From: DATEHG01 sp041691295 | GTDB taxonomy: Bacteria; Gemmatimonadota; Gemmatimonadetes; Gemmatimonadales; GWC2-71-9 | Assembly: GCA_041691295.1 (NCBI GenBank) | Contig: JBEPVA010000111.1 | Coordinates: 1-12,781 of the forward strand | Length of the DNA: 12,781 nucleotides | Reading direction: 5' to 3' | In this document: positions 1-6,789 of the stretch, piece by piece | Layout: every line of letters begins with the position of its first letter | Position numbering within the stretch: the stretch's first letter is position 1 | Program-made: the position numbers and the translations under genes | Notes under the pieces: generated by a model | The model's database searches: none | Told to the model about the DNA's origin: nothing | Seen by the model: the letters and a program-made list of their open reading frames with translations, nothing else

Positions 1-95
1 GACGAGAGACGAGAGACGAGAGACGAGAGACGAGAGACGAGAGACGAGAGACGATAGACGAGAGACGAGAGACGAGAGACGAGAGACGAGAGACG
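1..95. repeat. Heptanucleotide tandem repeat, word GACGAGA
   Basis: Thirteen complete 7-base units run head to tail from the window edge, followed by GACG. All are GACGAGA except one variant, GACGATA, at 50-56. The array begins before the window, so its full length is unknown. No gene is visible in it. It lies downstream of the stop of the minus-strand Mur ligase. The same word appears, in reverse complement and only twice, at 6776-6789. Confidence 0.97.
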
Positions 96-117
96 CTAAA
101 GATATGATCGGAGCCAT

Positions 118-159
118 CGCGGTACGCGGTACGCGGCACCTGTTCAGTCGTGTACCGCG
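118..159. repeat. Inverted heptad pair, word CGCGGTA, possible hairpin
   Basis: Three 7-base units (CGCGGTA, CGCGGTA, CGCGGCA) occupy 118-138, and the exact reverse complement TACCGCG is at 153-159. CGCGGTAC at 125-132 can pair with GTACCGCG at 152-159 around a 19-base loop. The element lies 30 bases beyond the stop of the minus-strand Mur ligase, so it could end or protect that transcript. No U-run follows on the minus strand, so a classical intrinsic terminator is not supported. Confidence 0.75.
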
Positions 160-188
160 AACCCTGAACCAGTGCCCCGGAGTGTCGT

Positions 189-1958
189 CTACTCGACCAC
201 GTCCCCCGGCTTCCACCCGATTCGTTGCAGCCGGTCGAGTAGATCCAGCCCTCGCTCGCGTTCGGCGTGAAGCGGCAGGAGCAGCACATCGCCTGCCTGG
301 GCCCATCGGAGTGCCGCCAGTAGCGCGTCATACTCGGAGGGCTCACCCACGATCGACGCCGGATTCACCCCCAGCCGGATGAACTCTCGCCGCATCACCT
401 CCGTGACCTCCCCCACCGGTCGGCCTCTCCGGTACGGCTCCATTTCCTTGAGCACGATTCGATTGGGCCGGAACGCCCAGGCGCTTCGGGCGAATTCCTG
501 GATGGCCGCATCATCACGATCGCCCGCCTGGCCCAGGACCAGCAGGCGGCGGGTGGCCGGCAGCGCATTGGCCATCCTTACCAGCGCATCCATCCCGTGC
601 GGGTTGTGGGCAAAGTCGGCCAGGGCCGAGACTCCGCCCAGGTCGAACAGGTTGAGCCGGCCCGGATTCTCCATTGATGAGCCGCTGAATCGCAGCAATC
701 CGCGCAGGATCATCGCGGGTTCGACCCCGAGTGCCAGTGCTGCAGCCGTGACGCCGAGTGCGTTGGCCACGTTGTGACGGGCGACGCCCTTCATGGTGAT
801 CGGGATTTCATCGACCCGCGCAATCGAAGCTGACCCGCTGCCGGAAGCATTCCATCCCGCCACCCTGATTTCCCCGTTCTCGACCCAGACCGCTCTGCCG
901 CCGGTTGCCACCACCTTACGAATGACTGGATTGGATGCGTCAAGCGAGAACCAGCCGATCGTGGCCCCGGTTGAGGGTCCGACGTTCACCAGCGTCGGGT
1001 CATCGGCGTTGAGCACCAGAATTCCATCCCGGCTCAGCGCCTTGGCCACCACCAGCTTGGCCTCGGCCAGGTCATCGAGGCCGTGAATCCCGAACTCACC
1101 AAAATGATCCTCCGCGATATTGGTCACCAGCGCCGCGGTGGCCCGTTCCACCGCCAGCCCCCGGCGGAGAATGCCGCCGCGCGCCGTCTCGAGCACCGCG
1201 ACCTCGACTCGCCGGTCCTGCAGCACCATCCGGGCGCCGCCAGGTCCGGCCCAGTCGCCACGGGACACCAGTTCCCCAGCGACTGTGACGCCGTCGGTGC
1301 AGCACATCCCGGCCACCCGCCCCGCATTGGTCAGCACCGCGGTGAGCAACCGGGTCGACGTCGTCTTGCCGTTGGATCCGGTGATCAACACCGCGGGCAC
1401 GTCGTGGATCTTTGACCAGTCGATCGACTCCGCCAGCGGCAGTTCCTCGATCTTCCAGGTCAGCGAACCGGTACCGGTACCGATCGACACCAGATGTGGA
1501 TCAGCCAGCAGCGAGACCCCGTGGTCGGTGGCCGCGGTGCGGAGCGCCAGCAGCCGGGGCTTTCGCTCGGCCTCGATCTCCTGGCGCAATCGAATGGCGG
1601 TGGCGGGAAAATCGGGTGCGGCGCTGCCAAAGACAGCCGCTTCGGCCGATTCCAGGGCCCACTCATTGACTTCCGTGGCGGTGAACAGGCAATCGATCGG
1701 CGCACTCAGCGCCAGGCTCGCGCCACCAGGAAACCGTCGCTCGGCGGTGGACTCGTGCTCCCAGCCAAGTGCCGGCAGCATCCGCAGGATCTCGCGGCGC
1801 CACGCTTCGATCAGCCGCTCGGCAGACGCGTCGGGGACCTGGATGTCCAGCACCACGCCAGGCCGGTCCCAGATGAGGTTGGGACCGGGCACGCGCCGGG
1901 AGTCGGTGAGGCGGACTTGGGGCGCGGCGCGCAGTGGAAGTCGAGAGTCGAGAGTCAA
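189..1958 (-). CDS. Cyanophycin-synthetase-like Mur ligase without ATP-grasp domain
   Basis: This is an ATP-dependent Mur-family amino-acid ligase of about 580 residues. The P-loop GSNGKTT is at residues 194-200. It is followed by the LETARGG stretch (256-262), DH at 284-285, LNADD (316-320), HNVANALG (395-402), and HNPHG (451-455) with GDRDD (479-483) in the C-terminal Mur domain. These match the M domain of CphA, but the ATP-grasp domain that precedes it in CphA is absent. It is replaced by about 190 residues that begin with a GPN motif (residues 25-27), as in the CphA N-domain. In CphA the Mur half adds Arg to the Asp side chain, so a side-chain ligase role is plausible, but the substrate is unknown. 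It lies beyond cphA on the same strand. The start is uncertain: the TTG at 1958 lies inside a heptad array, no Shine-Dalgarno is seen, and the conserved part begins near residue 16. Confidence 0.88.
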   Translation of the reverse strand: MTLDSRLPLRAAPQVRLTDSRRVPGPNLIWDRPGVVLDIQVPDASAERLIEAWRREILRMLPALGWEHESTAERRFPGGASLALSAPIDCLFTATEVNEWALESAEAAVFGSAAPDFPATAIRLRQEIEAERKPRLLALRTAATDHGVSLLADPHLVSIGTGTGSLTWKIEELPLAESIDWSKIHDVPAVLITGSNGKTTSTRLLTAVLTNAGRVAGMCCTDGVTVAGELVSRGDWAGPGGARMVLQDRRVEVAVLETARGGILRRGLAVERATAALVTNIAEDHFGEFGIHGLDDLAEAKLVVAKALSRDGILVLNADDPTLVNVGPSTGATIGWFSLDASNPVIRKVVATGGRAVWVENGEIRVAGWNASGSGSASIARVDEIPITMKGVARHNVANALGVTAAALALGVEPAMILRGLLRFSGSSMENPGRLNLFDLGGVSALADFAHNPHGMDALVRMANALPATRRLLVLGQAGDRDDAAIQEFARSAWAFRPNRIVLKEMEPYRRGRPVGEVTEVMRREFIRLGVNPASIVGEPSEYDALLAALRWAQAGDVLLLPLHAERERGLDLLDRLQRIGWKPGDVVE

Positions 1959-1996
1959 GAGTCGAGGGTCAAGGGTCGAGAGTCGAGGGTCAAGGG
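1941..1996. repeat. Heptanucleotide tandem repeat, word TCRAGRG
   Basis: Eight contiguous 7-base units fit TCRAGRG, varying only at purine positions (TCGAGAG, TCAAGAG, TCGAGGG, TCAAGGG). The array lies between the divergent starts of the minus-strand Mur ligase and the plus-strand four-helix-bundle gene. The annotated TTG start of the Mur ligase is inside it, so the first residues of that reading frame are repeat-encoded. A run of eight T follows at 2009-2016. Confidence 0.96.
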
Positions 1997-2077
1997 TCTC
2001 CGGCCGCGTTTTTTTTCAATCAGCTTGGCGATGAAATGGTAATGTGGTCCGAGCGTCCTCCGAGTAGAATCTACGGC

Positions 2078-2452
2078 ATGGGCGACTTCAAGCAGCTCGA
2101 GGCGTGGCAACTCGCGTATCGGCTCACACTGAAAATCCATCGAGAGACAAAAAGCTTCCCTGTGTCCGAGCGATACGGCCTGACTTCGCAGCTTCGGCGG
2201 GCCGCCGTCTCGGTCCCTTCGAATATTGCGGAAGGTTGCGGTCGGGGTGGCGATAAGGAACTCGTCCGGTTCCTTCGAATTGCTCGAGGGTCCATCAACG
2301 AGATCGAGTGCCAGCTGCTTATCGCGCGAGATCTCGAATATCTCGAACGTGCTTGCTGGCAACACCTGAACGAGGATTCGCAACGAATCAGCCGCATGAT
2401 TCGAGGCTTGATTTCGTCGCTGACGGAGAAGCAGAGAAGTAGGAGACCCTAG
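2078..2452 (+). CDS. Four-helix-bundle protein (23S rRNA IVS / S23-type family)
   Basis: The 124-residue protein has the family signature SQLRRAAVSVPSNIAEG at residues 37-53. Before it is the usual opening FKQLEAWQLAYRL, and after it KELVRFLRIARGSINEIECQL. The family folds as a four-helix bundle that forms a pentamer. Some members are encoded in intervening sequences of 23S rRNA genes; many, like this one, stand alone and have no firmly known role. I start at ATG 2078 because the family begins here, although the frame stays open upstream through the heptad array. No clear Shine-Dalgarno is present. A TAGAAT box at 2065-2070 lies only 8 bases before the ATG, which would fit a nearly leaderless transcript. 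It is the only plus-strand gene in the left part, sits between two cyanophycin-type ligases and has heptad arrays on both sides, so it may be an insertion. Confidence 0.93.
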   Translation: MGDFKQLEAWQLAYRLTLKIHRETKSFPVSERYGLTSQLRRAAVSVPSNIAEGCGRGGDKELVRFLRIARGSINEIECQLLIARDLEYLERACWQHLNEDSQRISRMIRGLISSLTEKQRSRRP

Positions 2453-2464
2453 ACCCTAGACCCT
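2444..2464. repeat. Heptanucleotide tandem repeat, word AGACCCT
   Basis: Three exact copies of AGACCCT fill the space between two convergent genes. The stop codon of the four-helix-bundle gene (TAG, 2450-2452) spans the first copy boundary. The last base of the third copy is the first base of the cphA stop codon (2464-2466, read on the minus strand). The array may therefore have shaped both C-termini. Confidence 0.93.
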
Positions 2465-5244
2465 CAATCATCCGTCTCCCTCGCCAACCTCACCCCCCGC
2501 TCATCTCGCACCAGCGCATCGCTCTCCCGGTAGACTGGCTCCGGGGCCGGGGCCTCGATCATCACCGGTCTCAAGGGCCGGTCGGCGTGCACCGGTGTGT
2601 CGGTCTTGAAGCCGACGACCTGTTTCCAGGTCCGGGTAATCTGATCGGCGAAGATCAGCAGCAGGTCGCCGGGGCGGGCGGAGGTCAGGGCCAGGGTCAC
2701 GGCCGCCGTTTCGTCGGGGGTCACGCTGATCTGGCTGACCGGAACCCCATGCTTGACCAGGGCGTCGCGCAGCAGCAGCGGCACCTCGTCGGAGCCGCGC
2801 CCCCGCAGCCGGTCGTCCCGGCGGCAGATGTACTGGTCGAACCGGCCGGCACAGATCCGCCCGATTTCCGCGATGTCCTCGTCACGCCGGTCTCCCGGCG
2901 CCGCGATGACCACGATCCGCCGGCCCTTGGGCTCCAGCCGTTCGACCAGCTGGCACATGACTTCGACCGCGCTGGCGTTGTGGCCGTAGTCGACGATGAC
3001 CTTGAACGGATGTTCGTCGAACACGTTCATCCGCCCCGGAGCCTGGAAGAAGGTGGTATCAAAGGTCCGGAGCCCATGCCGGATATCCTCGAGCCGCACC
3101 CCCATGCTGAATGCCAGTCCGGCCGCGAACATCGCGTTTTGGACGTTGTGCTGGGCCCGCCCCTCGAGCGTGGCCGGCACCAGGTGGGTCCAGAGCAGCG
3201 GAATGTGGGCGCCGTGATCGAAGATGGTGATCATCTGGCCGTTGATTCCGGCCTCGAGCACCACCGCCCGGCCACCGGCCCGGATATGTTCGCGCACCAG
3301 GGTGTGACTCGAATTCATGGTCACGTAGCAGAGATGCTTGGCCTCGGTGTAATCGGCCATCTTGAGGCAGAGCGGATCGTCGGCATTGAGCACCACGGTA
3401 TCCTCGGCCACTTCAACCACGATCCGCTTGACCTGGGCCAGCTGCTCGAGCGTATCAACGCCTTTAAGGCCCAGGTGGTCGGACTGGACGTTGAGCACCG
3501 CGGCCACATCCACCTGCCGCACCCCCATGCCAGCGCGCAGCAATCCGCCCCGGGCGATCTCCAGCACCGCCACATCGACGAACGGATCGCTCAGCACCAT
3601 CCGGGTGGCCACCGGCCCGGTCATGTCCCCCTTCACGGTGCACTGGCCGTCGATGTAGACCCCGTCGGTCGTGGTCAGACCCACATGACGGCCGGCCAGC
3701 TTGTGAATGTGGGCCAGCATTCGCGCAGTCGTGGTCTTGCCATTGGTACCCGTTACCGCCGCGATCGGGATCCGGCTCGGCGTGCCGGCCGGGAACAGCA
3801 TGTCGATCACCGGCGTGGCCACATCCCGGGGCCGGCCTTCGCTCGGTGCCGTGTGCATCCGGAAACCCGGTGCCGCATTGACTTCGCAGATGGCGCCGCC
3901 GTTGTCCTTGTAGGACACCGTGACGTCAGGGGTAAGGAAATCGACGCCGCCGACATCGAGGCCAATGGCCCGGACGGTCCGTACCGCCATCTCGATGTTG
4001 TCGGGATGCACCACATCGGTCACGTCGATCGAGGTGCCACCGGTGCTGAGGTTGCCGGTCGAGCGGAGGAACACCACCTCCCCCTCGGGCGGCACGGTGA
4101 GCGGGTTGTAGCCCCGCTTCTGCAGCAGCCGCTCGGCCTGGGCATCGAACTCGAGGCGGGTCAGCACCTTTTCGTGACCCACTCCGCGCCGCGGATCGGT
4201 GTTCACAATGGCGACCAGCTCTTCGACCGTGTGCTTGCCATCTCCGACCACATGCCCCGGGACTCGCTTCGATACCGCCACCAGCGTTCCGTGGACCACC
4301 AGCATCCGGTGATCGTCTCCCCGGATGAAGCTCTCGACGATCACGCTGCGACTGTGCTGCTGGGCCAGCGGAAAGGCAGCCCGCACCATGGCGGAATCGG
4401 TGAGATGAATCGCGACGCCTCGGCCGTGATTGGCGTTGTATGGCTTGACCACCACCGGATAGCCGATGTCCTGGGCCGCCCGCACCGCGTCATCCTCTCT
4501 GGACACCAGCCGCTGCCTGGGAACCGGCAGTCCCAGGTTGGACAGGATCTTGTTGGTCTCTTCCTTGTCGCTGGCCAGCTCGACCGCAATGTGCGAGGTC
4601 CGGCTCGTGATCGTGGCCTGGATCCGCTGCTGGTGCCGGCCATGCCCGAACTGGATCAGGCTCTGGTCGTTCATCCTGATCCAGGGAATGCCCTTGGCTT
4701 CGGCGGCATGGACCAGCGAGGCGGTGCTGGGACCCAGGTCGCGACGCTGGGCAAACTTGATGAACGACTCGAGCTCGGTGGCAAAATTGAAATCGGCCGG
4801 CACCGTATCAGCGGGACGGAGATTCGCCGGCAGCAGCGAATGCAACAGGGTCAGCGCCAGGCCCCCCGCTTCCATTCCCACCTCGGCCTGCTCGTACTCG
4901 TACACCACGTGATACAGACCCGGCGCGTCCGCCGAACGGGTCTTGCCGAAGGTGACCTGCTCACCGGCGGCGTTCTGCAGTTCGATGGCGCAGTGCTCGA
5001 GCACGTGTCCGAGCCAGGTGCCTTCATCTTCGCGGCAGCGGCGCAGGAATCCTCCCGGCTCGCCGTAGGAACAGCCATGTTCGGCCAGCCCCGGCAGCGC
5101 CTTGAGCAGCGCGGAGATGAACCCCTCCCCGAGCCGCACCGTAGGCCACGCTTCCAGTTCACCCAGATCCAGATCGAGCCGGATAACGGGAAAGTGGGCG
5201 TACAGGCTGGGGCCGACATAGACGGAGCGGTCGAGAATTCGCAT
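2464..5244 (-). CDS. cphA: Cyanophycin synthetase
   Basis: CphA polymerises Asp and Arg into multi-L-arginyl-poly-L-aspartate, using ATP for both bonds. All three domains are present in 926 residues. The N-domain (1-160) holds LGHVLEHCAIELQ (78-90) and YHVVYEYEQAEVG (111-123). The ATP-grasp domain (about 220-485), which adds Asp to the backbone, shows VVKPYNANHGRGV (265-277) and CEVNAAPGFRMH (453-464), followed by SEGRPRDVATPVIDMLFP. The Mur domain (about 492-880), which adds Arg to the Asp side chain, shows P-loop GTNGKTT (499-505), LEIARGG (561-567), DHLGLKG (589-595), LNADDP (619-624) and DYGHN (752-756). About 45 residues after TRTWKQVV exceed the usual C-terminus and look disordered. The start ATG matches the family, though no strong Shine-Dalgarno precedes it. 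It lies 237 bases after cphB on the same strand, so the pair probably forms a synthesis and breakdown unit. Confidence 0.97.
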   Translation of the reverse strand: MRILDRSVYVGPSLYAHFPVIRLDLDLGELEAWPTVRLGEGFISALLKALPGLAEHGCSYGEPGGFLRRCREDEGTWLGHVLEHCAIELQNAAGEQVTFGKTRSADAPGLYHVVYEYEQAEVGMEAGGLALTLLHSLLPANLRPADTVPADFNFATELESFIKFAQRRDLGPSTASLVHAAEAKGIPWIRMNDQSLIQFGHGRHQQRIQATITSRTSHIAVELASDKEETNKILSNLGLPVPRQRLVSREDDAVRAAQDIGYPVVVKPYNANHGRGVAIHLTDSAMVRAAFPLAQQHSRSVIVESFIRGDDHRMLVVHGTLVAVSKRVPGHVVGDGKHTVEELVAIVNTDPRRGVGHEKVLTRLEFDAQAERLLQKRGYNPLTVPPEGEVVFLRSTGNLSTGGTSIDVTDVVHPDNIEMAVRTVRAIGLDVGGVDFLTPDVTVSYKDNGGAICEVNAAPGFRMHTAPSEGRPRDVATPVIDMLFPAGTPSRIPIAAVTGTNGKTTTARMLAHIHKLAGRHVGLTTTDGVYIDGQCTVKGDMTGPVATRMVLSDPFVDVAVLEIARGGLLRAGMGVRQVDVAAVLNVQSDHLGLKGVDTLEQLAQVKRIVVEVAEDTVVLNADDPLCLKMADYTEAKHLCYVTMNSSHTLVREHIRAGGRAVVLEAGINGQMITIFDHGAHIPLLWTHLVPATLEGRAQHNVQNAMFAAGLAFSMGVRLEDIRHGLRTFDTTFFQAPGRMNVFDEHPFKVIVDYGHNASAVEVMCQLVERLEPKGRRIVVIAAPGDRRDEDIAEIGRICAGRFDQYICRRDDRLRGRGSDEVPLLLRDALVKHGVPVSQISVTPDETAAVTLALTSARPGDLLLIFADQITRTWKQVVGFKTDTPVHADRPLRPVMIEAPAPEPVYRESDALVRDERGVRLARETDD

Positions 5245-5246
5245 GG

Positions 5247-5274
5247 ATAGCCGTTAGCCTTTAGCCGTTAGCCA
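5247..5274. repeat. Heptad repeat, word TTAGCCN, left arm of an inverted pair
   Basis: Four 7-base units (ATAGCCG, TTAGCCT, TTAGCCG, TTAGCCA) begin three bases upstream of the cphA start codon. They are the inverted partner of the units at 5451-5471. Over about 23 bases the two arms differ at only two positions. They enclose 176 bases of the cphB-cphA spacer. Confidence 0.93.
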
Positions 5275-5313
5275 GTGGCGACAAATAGCAGGGATTGGCG
5301 CGCGAAAACGGAT

Positions 5314-5402
5314 GCCCGGTCCAGCGGCAGTGCGAAACTACCTGGCGGATCAAGTCTGTTCCGGGGAGGCGCTGCCTGAGAGTACCGCAGAATGGACCGG
5401 GC
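5314..5402. other. Candidate structured RNA or small palindromic element in the cphB-cphA spacer
   Basis: GCCCGGTCCA (5314-5323) is the perfect reverse complement of TGGACCGGGC (5393-5402). Inside it GCGG (5324-5327) can pair with CCGC (5385-5388), and CCT (5341-5343) with AGG (5367-5369). The result is one long imperfect hairpin of 89 bases. Read on the minus strand it would lie in the leader of cphA, about 70 bases before its start. It lacks the T-arm of a tRNA and the GGAA-loop motif of SRP RNA, and I do not recognise a known riboswitch. It could be a regulatory leader, a processing signal between cphB and cphA, or the core of a small mobile repeat bounded by the TTAGCCN arms. Confidence 0.45.
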
Positions 5403-5450
5403 GGCTAGAGTGGCCGTCCCGGGAATCGACCTGAAGCTGGAGTTTGCAAA

Positions 5451-5471
5451 CGGCTAACAGCTAAAGGCTAA
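5451..5471. repeat. Heptad repeat, word GGCTAAN, right arm of the inverted pair
   Basis: Three 7-base units (CGGCTAA, CAGCTAA, AGGCTAA) form the reverse complement of the TTAGCCN block beside the cphA start. The block ends 10 bases from the cphB stop codon, so the two arms nearly fill the edges of the cphB-cphA spacer. Confidence 0.92.
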
Positions 5472-5481
5472 TGGCCGCAGT

Positions 5482-6324
5482 TCACCCCTTCCCCGCCGCC
5501 ACCTGCCCGGCACTGGCTTCCCGGGTCTGCAGGTTGAACGTCGCGCCCTGGACCAGGATGTGGAGCTTCACACCCAGCATGCAGACCGGATCGTGATTGT
5601 GCACCAGGTCCATGGAGCTGAATTCGAGACCCGATGGATCGATCACCGTCAAGGCGCCGCTGCCAGCCACCTCGATGAGGTTGTCCGGGCTGATGAATGC
5701 CGCCGTGTCCTCGTCGAGGCCCAGCCCGATGGCAAACGGGTTGTAGGCCAGCGCGGTCAGCAGCCGGCCCAGCCGGTCCCGCTGGCGGAAGTGCTGGTCG
5801 ACGATGATCCGGTTGGTCAGACCCAGTCCCGGCGCCAGGGTCACGCTGCCGGCTTTGGGAGAGCTGCCCTCTTCACCATGGGCAATCATGTGCTCGGATA
5901 AAAACGCCGCGCCGGCCGAGGTGCCGGCGATCGGTACGCCGGCGGCGTTGAGGGTCCGCAGCTTCTTGGCCGCTGAGGTGCCGCCGAGGTGGGTCGACAG
6001 CCGGAGCTGGTTGCCGCCGGTCAGGAAGACGCCGGTGGCTTCGCCGAGCCGGGCCAGCAATTTGTCGTTCTCGCCGTCGTGGCGGGTCTCGAATGGCAGC
6101 GCTTCGGCGCTATCGGCACCGAGTTCGGTGAACAGCTTTTCGTAGCGGCTGCCGGTATCCGCCGCCATGCTGGCCGTGGGAATGATGGCAATCCGTGCCT
6201 TCTTGCCGCCGCTGAGCTTGACGAACCGGCGGAGGATGGCAGGATCGTGAATCTTCTCTTCGGCGCCGCCAATCGGAATGATGTGGCCGCGCTCGACACC
6301 CGCTTCGTTGCGGGATGGACTCAT
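5482..6324 (-). CDS. cphB: Cyanophycinase (peptidase family S51)
   Basis: CphB is a serine exopeptidase that cuts cyanophycin to beta-Asp-Arg dipeptides. The 280-residue length is typical. Family S51 motifs are present: IPIGGAEEK (16-24), FLTGGNQ (100-106), the nucleophile motif GTSAGA with Ser136, DQHF with His178 (176-179), and Glu205 in GLDEDTA, which correspond to the Ser, His and Glu of the characterised cyanobacterial enzyme. Arg180 and Arg183, after DQHF, fit the usual RxxR pattern. There is no signal peptide, as expected for an enzyme acting on cytoplasmic granules. The start ATG 6322-6324 is well supported by AAGGAG seven bases upstream (6332-6337, minus strand). A small ORF ends on the same ATGA, which could couple their translation. 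It precedes cphA on the same strand. Confidence 0.96.
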   Translation of the reverse strand: MSPSRNEAGVERGHIIPIGGAEEKIHDPAILRRFVKLSGGKKARIAIIPTASMAADTGSRYEKLFTELGADSAEALPFETRHDGENDKLLARLGEATGVFLTGGNQLRLSTHLGGTSAAKKLRTLNAAGVPIAGTSAGAAFLSEHMIAHGEEGSSPKAGSVTLAPGLGLTNRIIVDQHFRQRDRLGRLLTALAYNPFAIGLGLDEDTAAFISPDNLIEVAGSGALTVIDPSGLEFSSMDLVHNHDPVCMLGVKLHILVQGATFNLQTREASAGQVAAGKG

Positions 6325-6548
6325 TCAGTCACTCCTTCGAAGGTTCCGCCCCGCGCGTGGCAACTCCCGCGCACCAGCCAGCGGTCCTGGGCCGACACGT
6401 GATTCCAACTCAACGGACCGCAGGGTCCGGGCCAGAATGGCTCATGCGCCCATGCCCCTGAGCCGTCCATCCACCAGCTGGGACCGTGGCGGGCCTCCCG
6501 CACCATGACCCTATCGAGAGTCCGGTCTGCCGGCCAAGGCAACCACAA
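6321..6548 (-). CDS. Possible small Trp-rich protein overlapping the cphB start
   Basis: An open frame of up to 75 residues (TTG start) or 61 residues (ATG at 6504-6506) ends in a TGA that shares ATGA with the start of cphB. Such an overlap is typical of translationally coupled genes. The protein has eight Trp (residues 2, 5, 25, 26, 33, 39, 48 and 57 of the long form), two Cys and several His. It has no membrane segment and no family that I recognise. Third codon positions are mostly G or C, like the neighbours, but high GC alone can cause that. Start-site support is weak (only an AGGG three bases before the ATG). It may be a real leader-like gene or a chance frame covering the cphB leader. 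Confidence 0.35.
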   Translation of the reverse strand: MWLPWPADRTLDRVMVREARHGPSWWMDGSGAWAHEPFWPGPCGPLSWNHVSAQDRWLVRGSCHARGGTFEGVTE

Positions 6549-6775
6549 CCATCGGGACTGGTGTCACTGGGGTCCAACTGCGTATAACCTGTGGCCACAC
6601 AAACTTAAGCGAACGAGGTGTCGCTTGGCTATGGGAAAGCCGCCATGGTGGCAGTGAGGCTATCAGGCTCGGCGCGGGCGGATGGACCTGCCGCTCGCGG
6701 GGTGCGGGGTGGACCTAAAAGCGGCAGCACAATCATTTCAGCAGGCGATGTTGAAACCCGAAGGCCCGTCAACAG
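6549..6775. other. Spacer with no supported gene
   Basis: I see no convincing gene, RNA or clear promoter in this stretch. The only structure is a perfect 8-base inverted repeat, CTGCCGCT (6688-6695) with AGCGGCAG (6720-6726 plus one base on each side of the line break at 6720), with a loop of about 24 bases. It lies 60 to 100 bases beyond the stop of the minus-strand GAF gene. It could be a weak transcript end for that gene, but no U-run follows. Confidence 0.5.
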
Positions 6776-6789
6776 CTCGTCTCTCGTCT
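6776..6789. repeat. Two heptads CTCGTCT over the GAF gene stop codon
   Basis: Two exact copies of CTCGTCT lie at the end of the minus-strand GAF gene, whose stop codon is at 6788-6790. Read on the minus strand they are AGACGAG, a rotation of the GACGAGA word of the array at the left edge. Two copies alone would mean little. The match to another array in the same window and the overlap with a gene end make it worth listing. Confidence 0.6.

Noticed and set aside
1..95. CRISPR array
   Set aside because: The units are seven bases with no spacers, so this is a simple tandem repeat. The same holds for the other arrays.
1934..2077. N-terminal extension of the four-helix-bundle protein
   Set aside because: It is encoded by heptad repeats and an ordinary spacer; the family begins at the ATG at 2078.
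2587..5250. An 887-residue plus-strand open frame opposite cphA
   Set aside because: It mirrors cphA codons, is rich in His, Gly, Gln and Arg with no recognisable domain, and cphA is intact on the other strand.
5314..5402. tRNA, SRP RNA or TPP riboswitch
   Set aside because: There is no T-arm beside the terminal stem on either strand, no GGAA-loop SRP motif, and only a fragment (CTGAGA) of the TPP pattern without its second half.
6570..6620. Promoter for cphB (minus strand TATACG with CTTAAG 17 bases away)
   Set aside because: The spacing fits, but the hexamers match the consensus too poorly to list as a feature.
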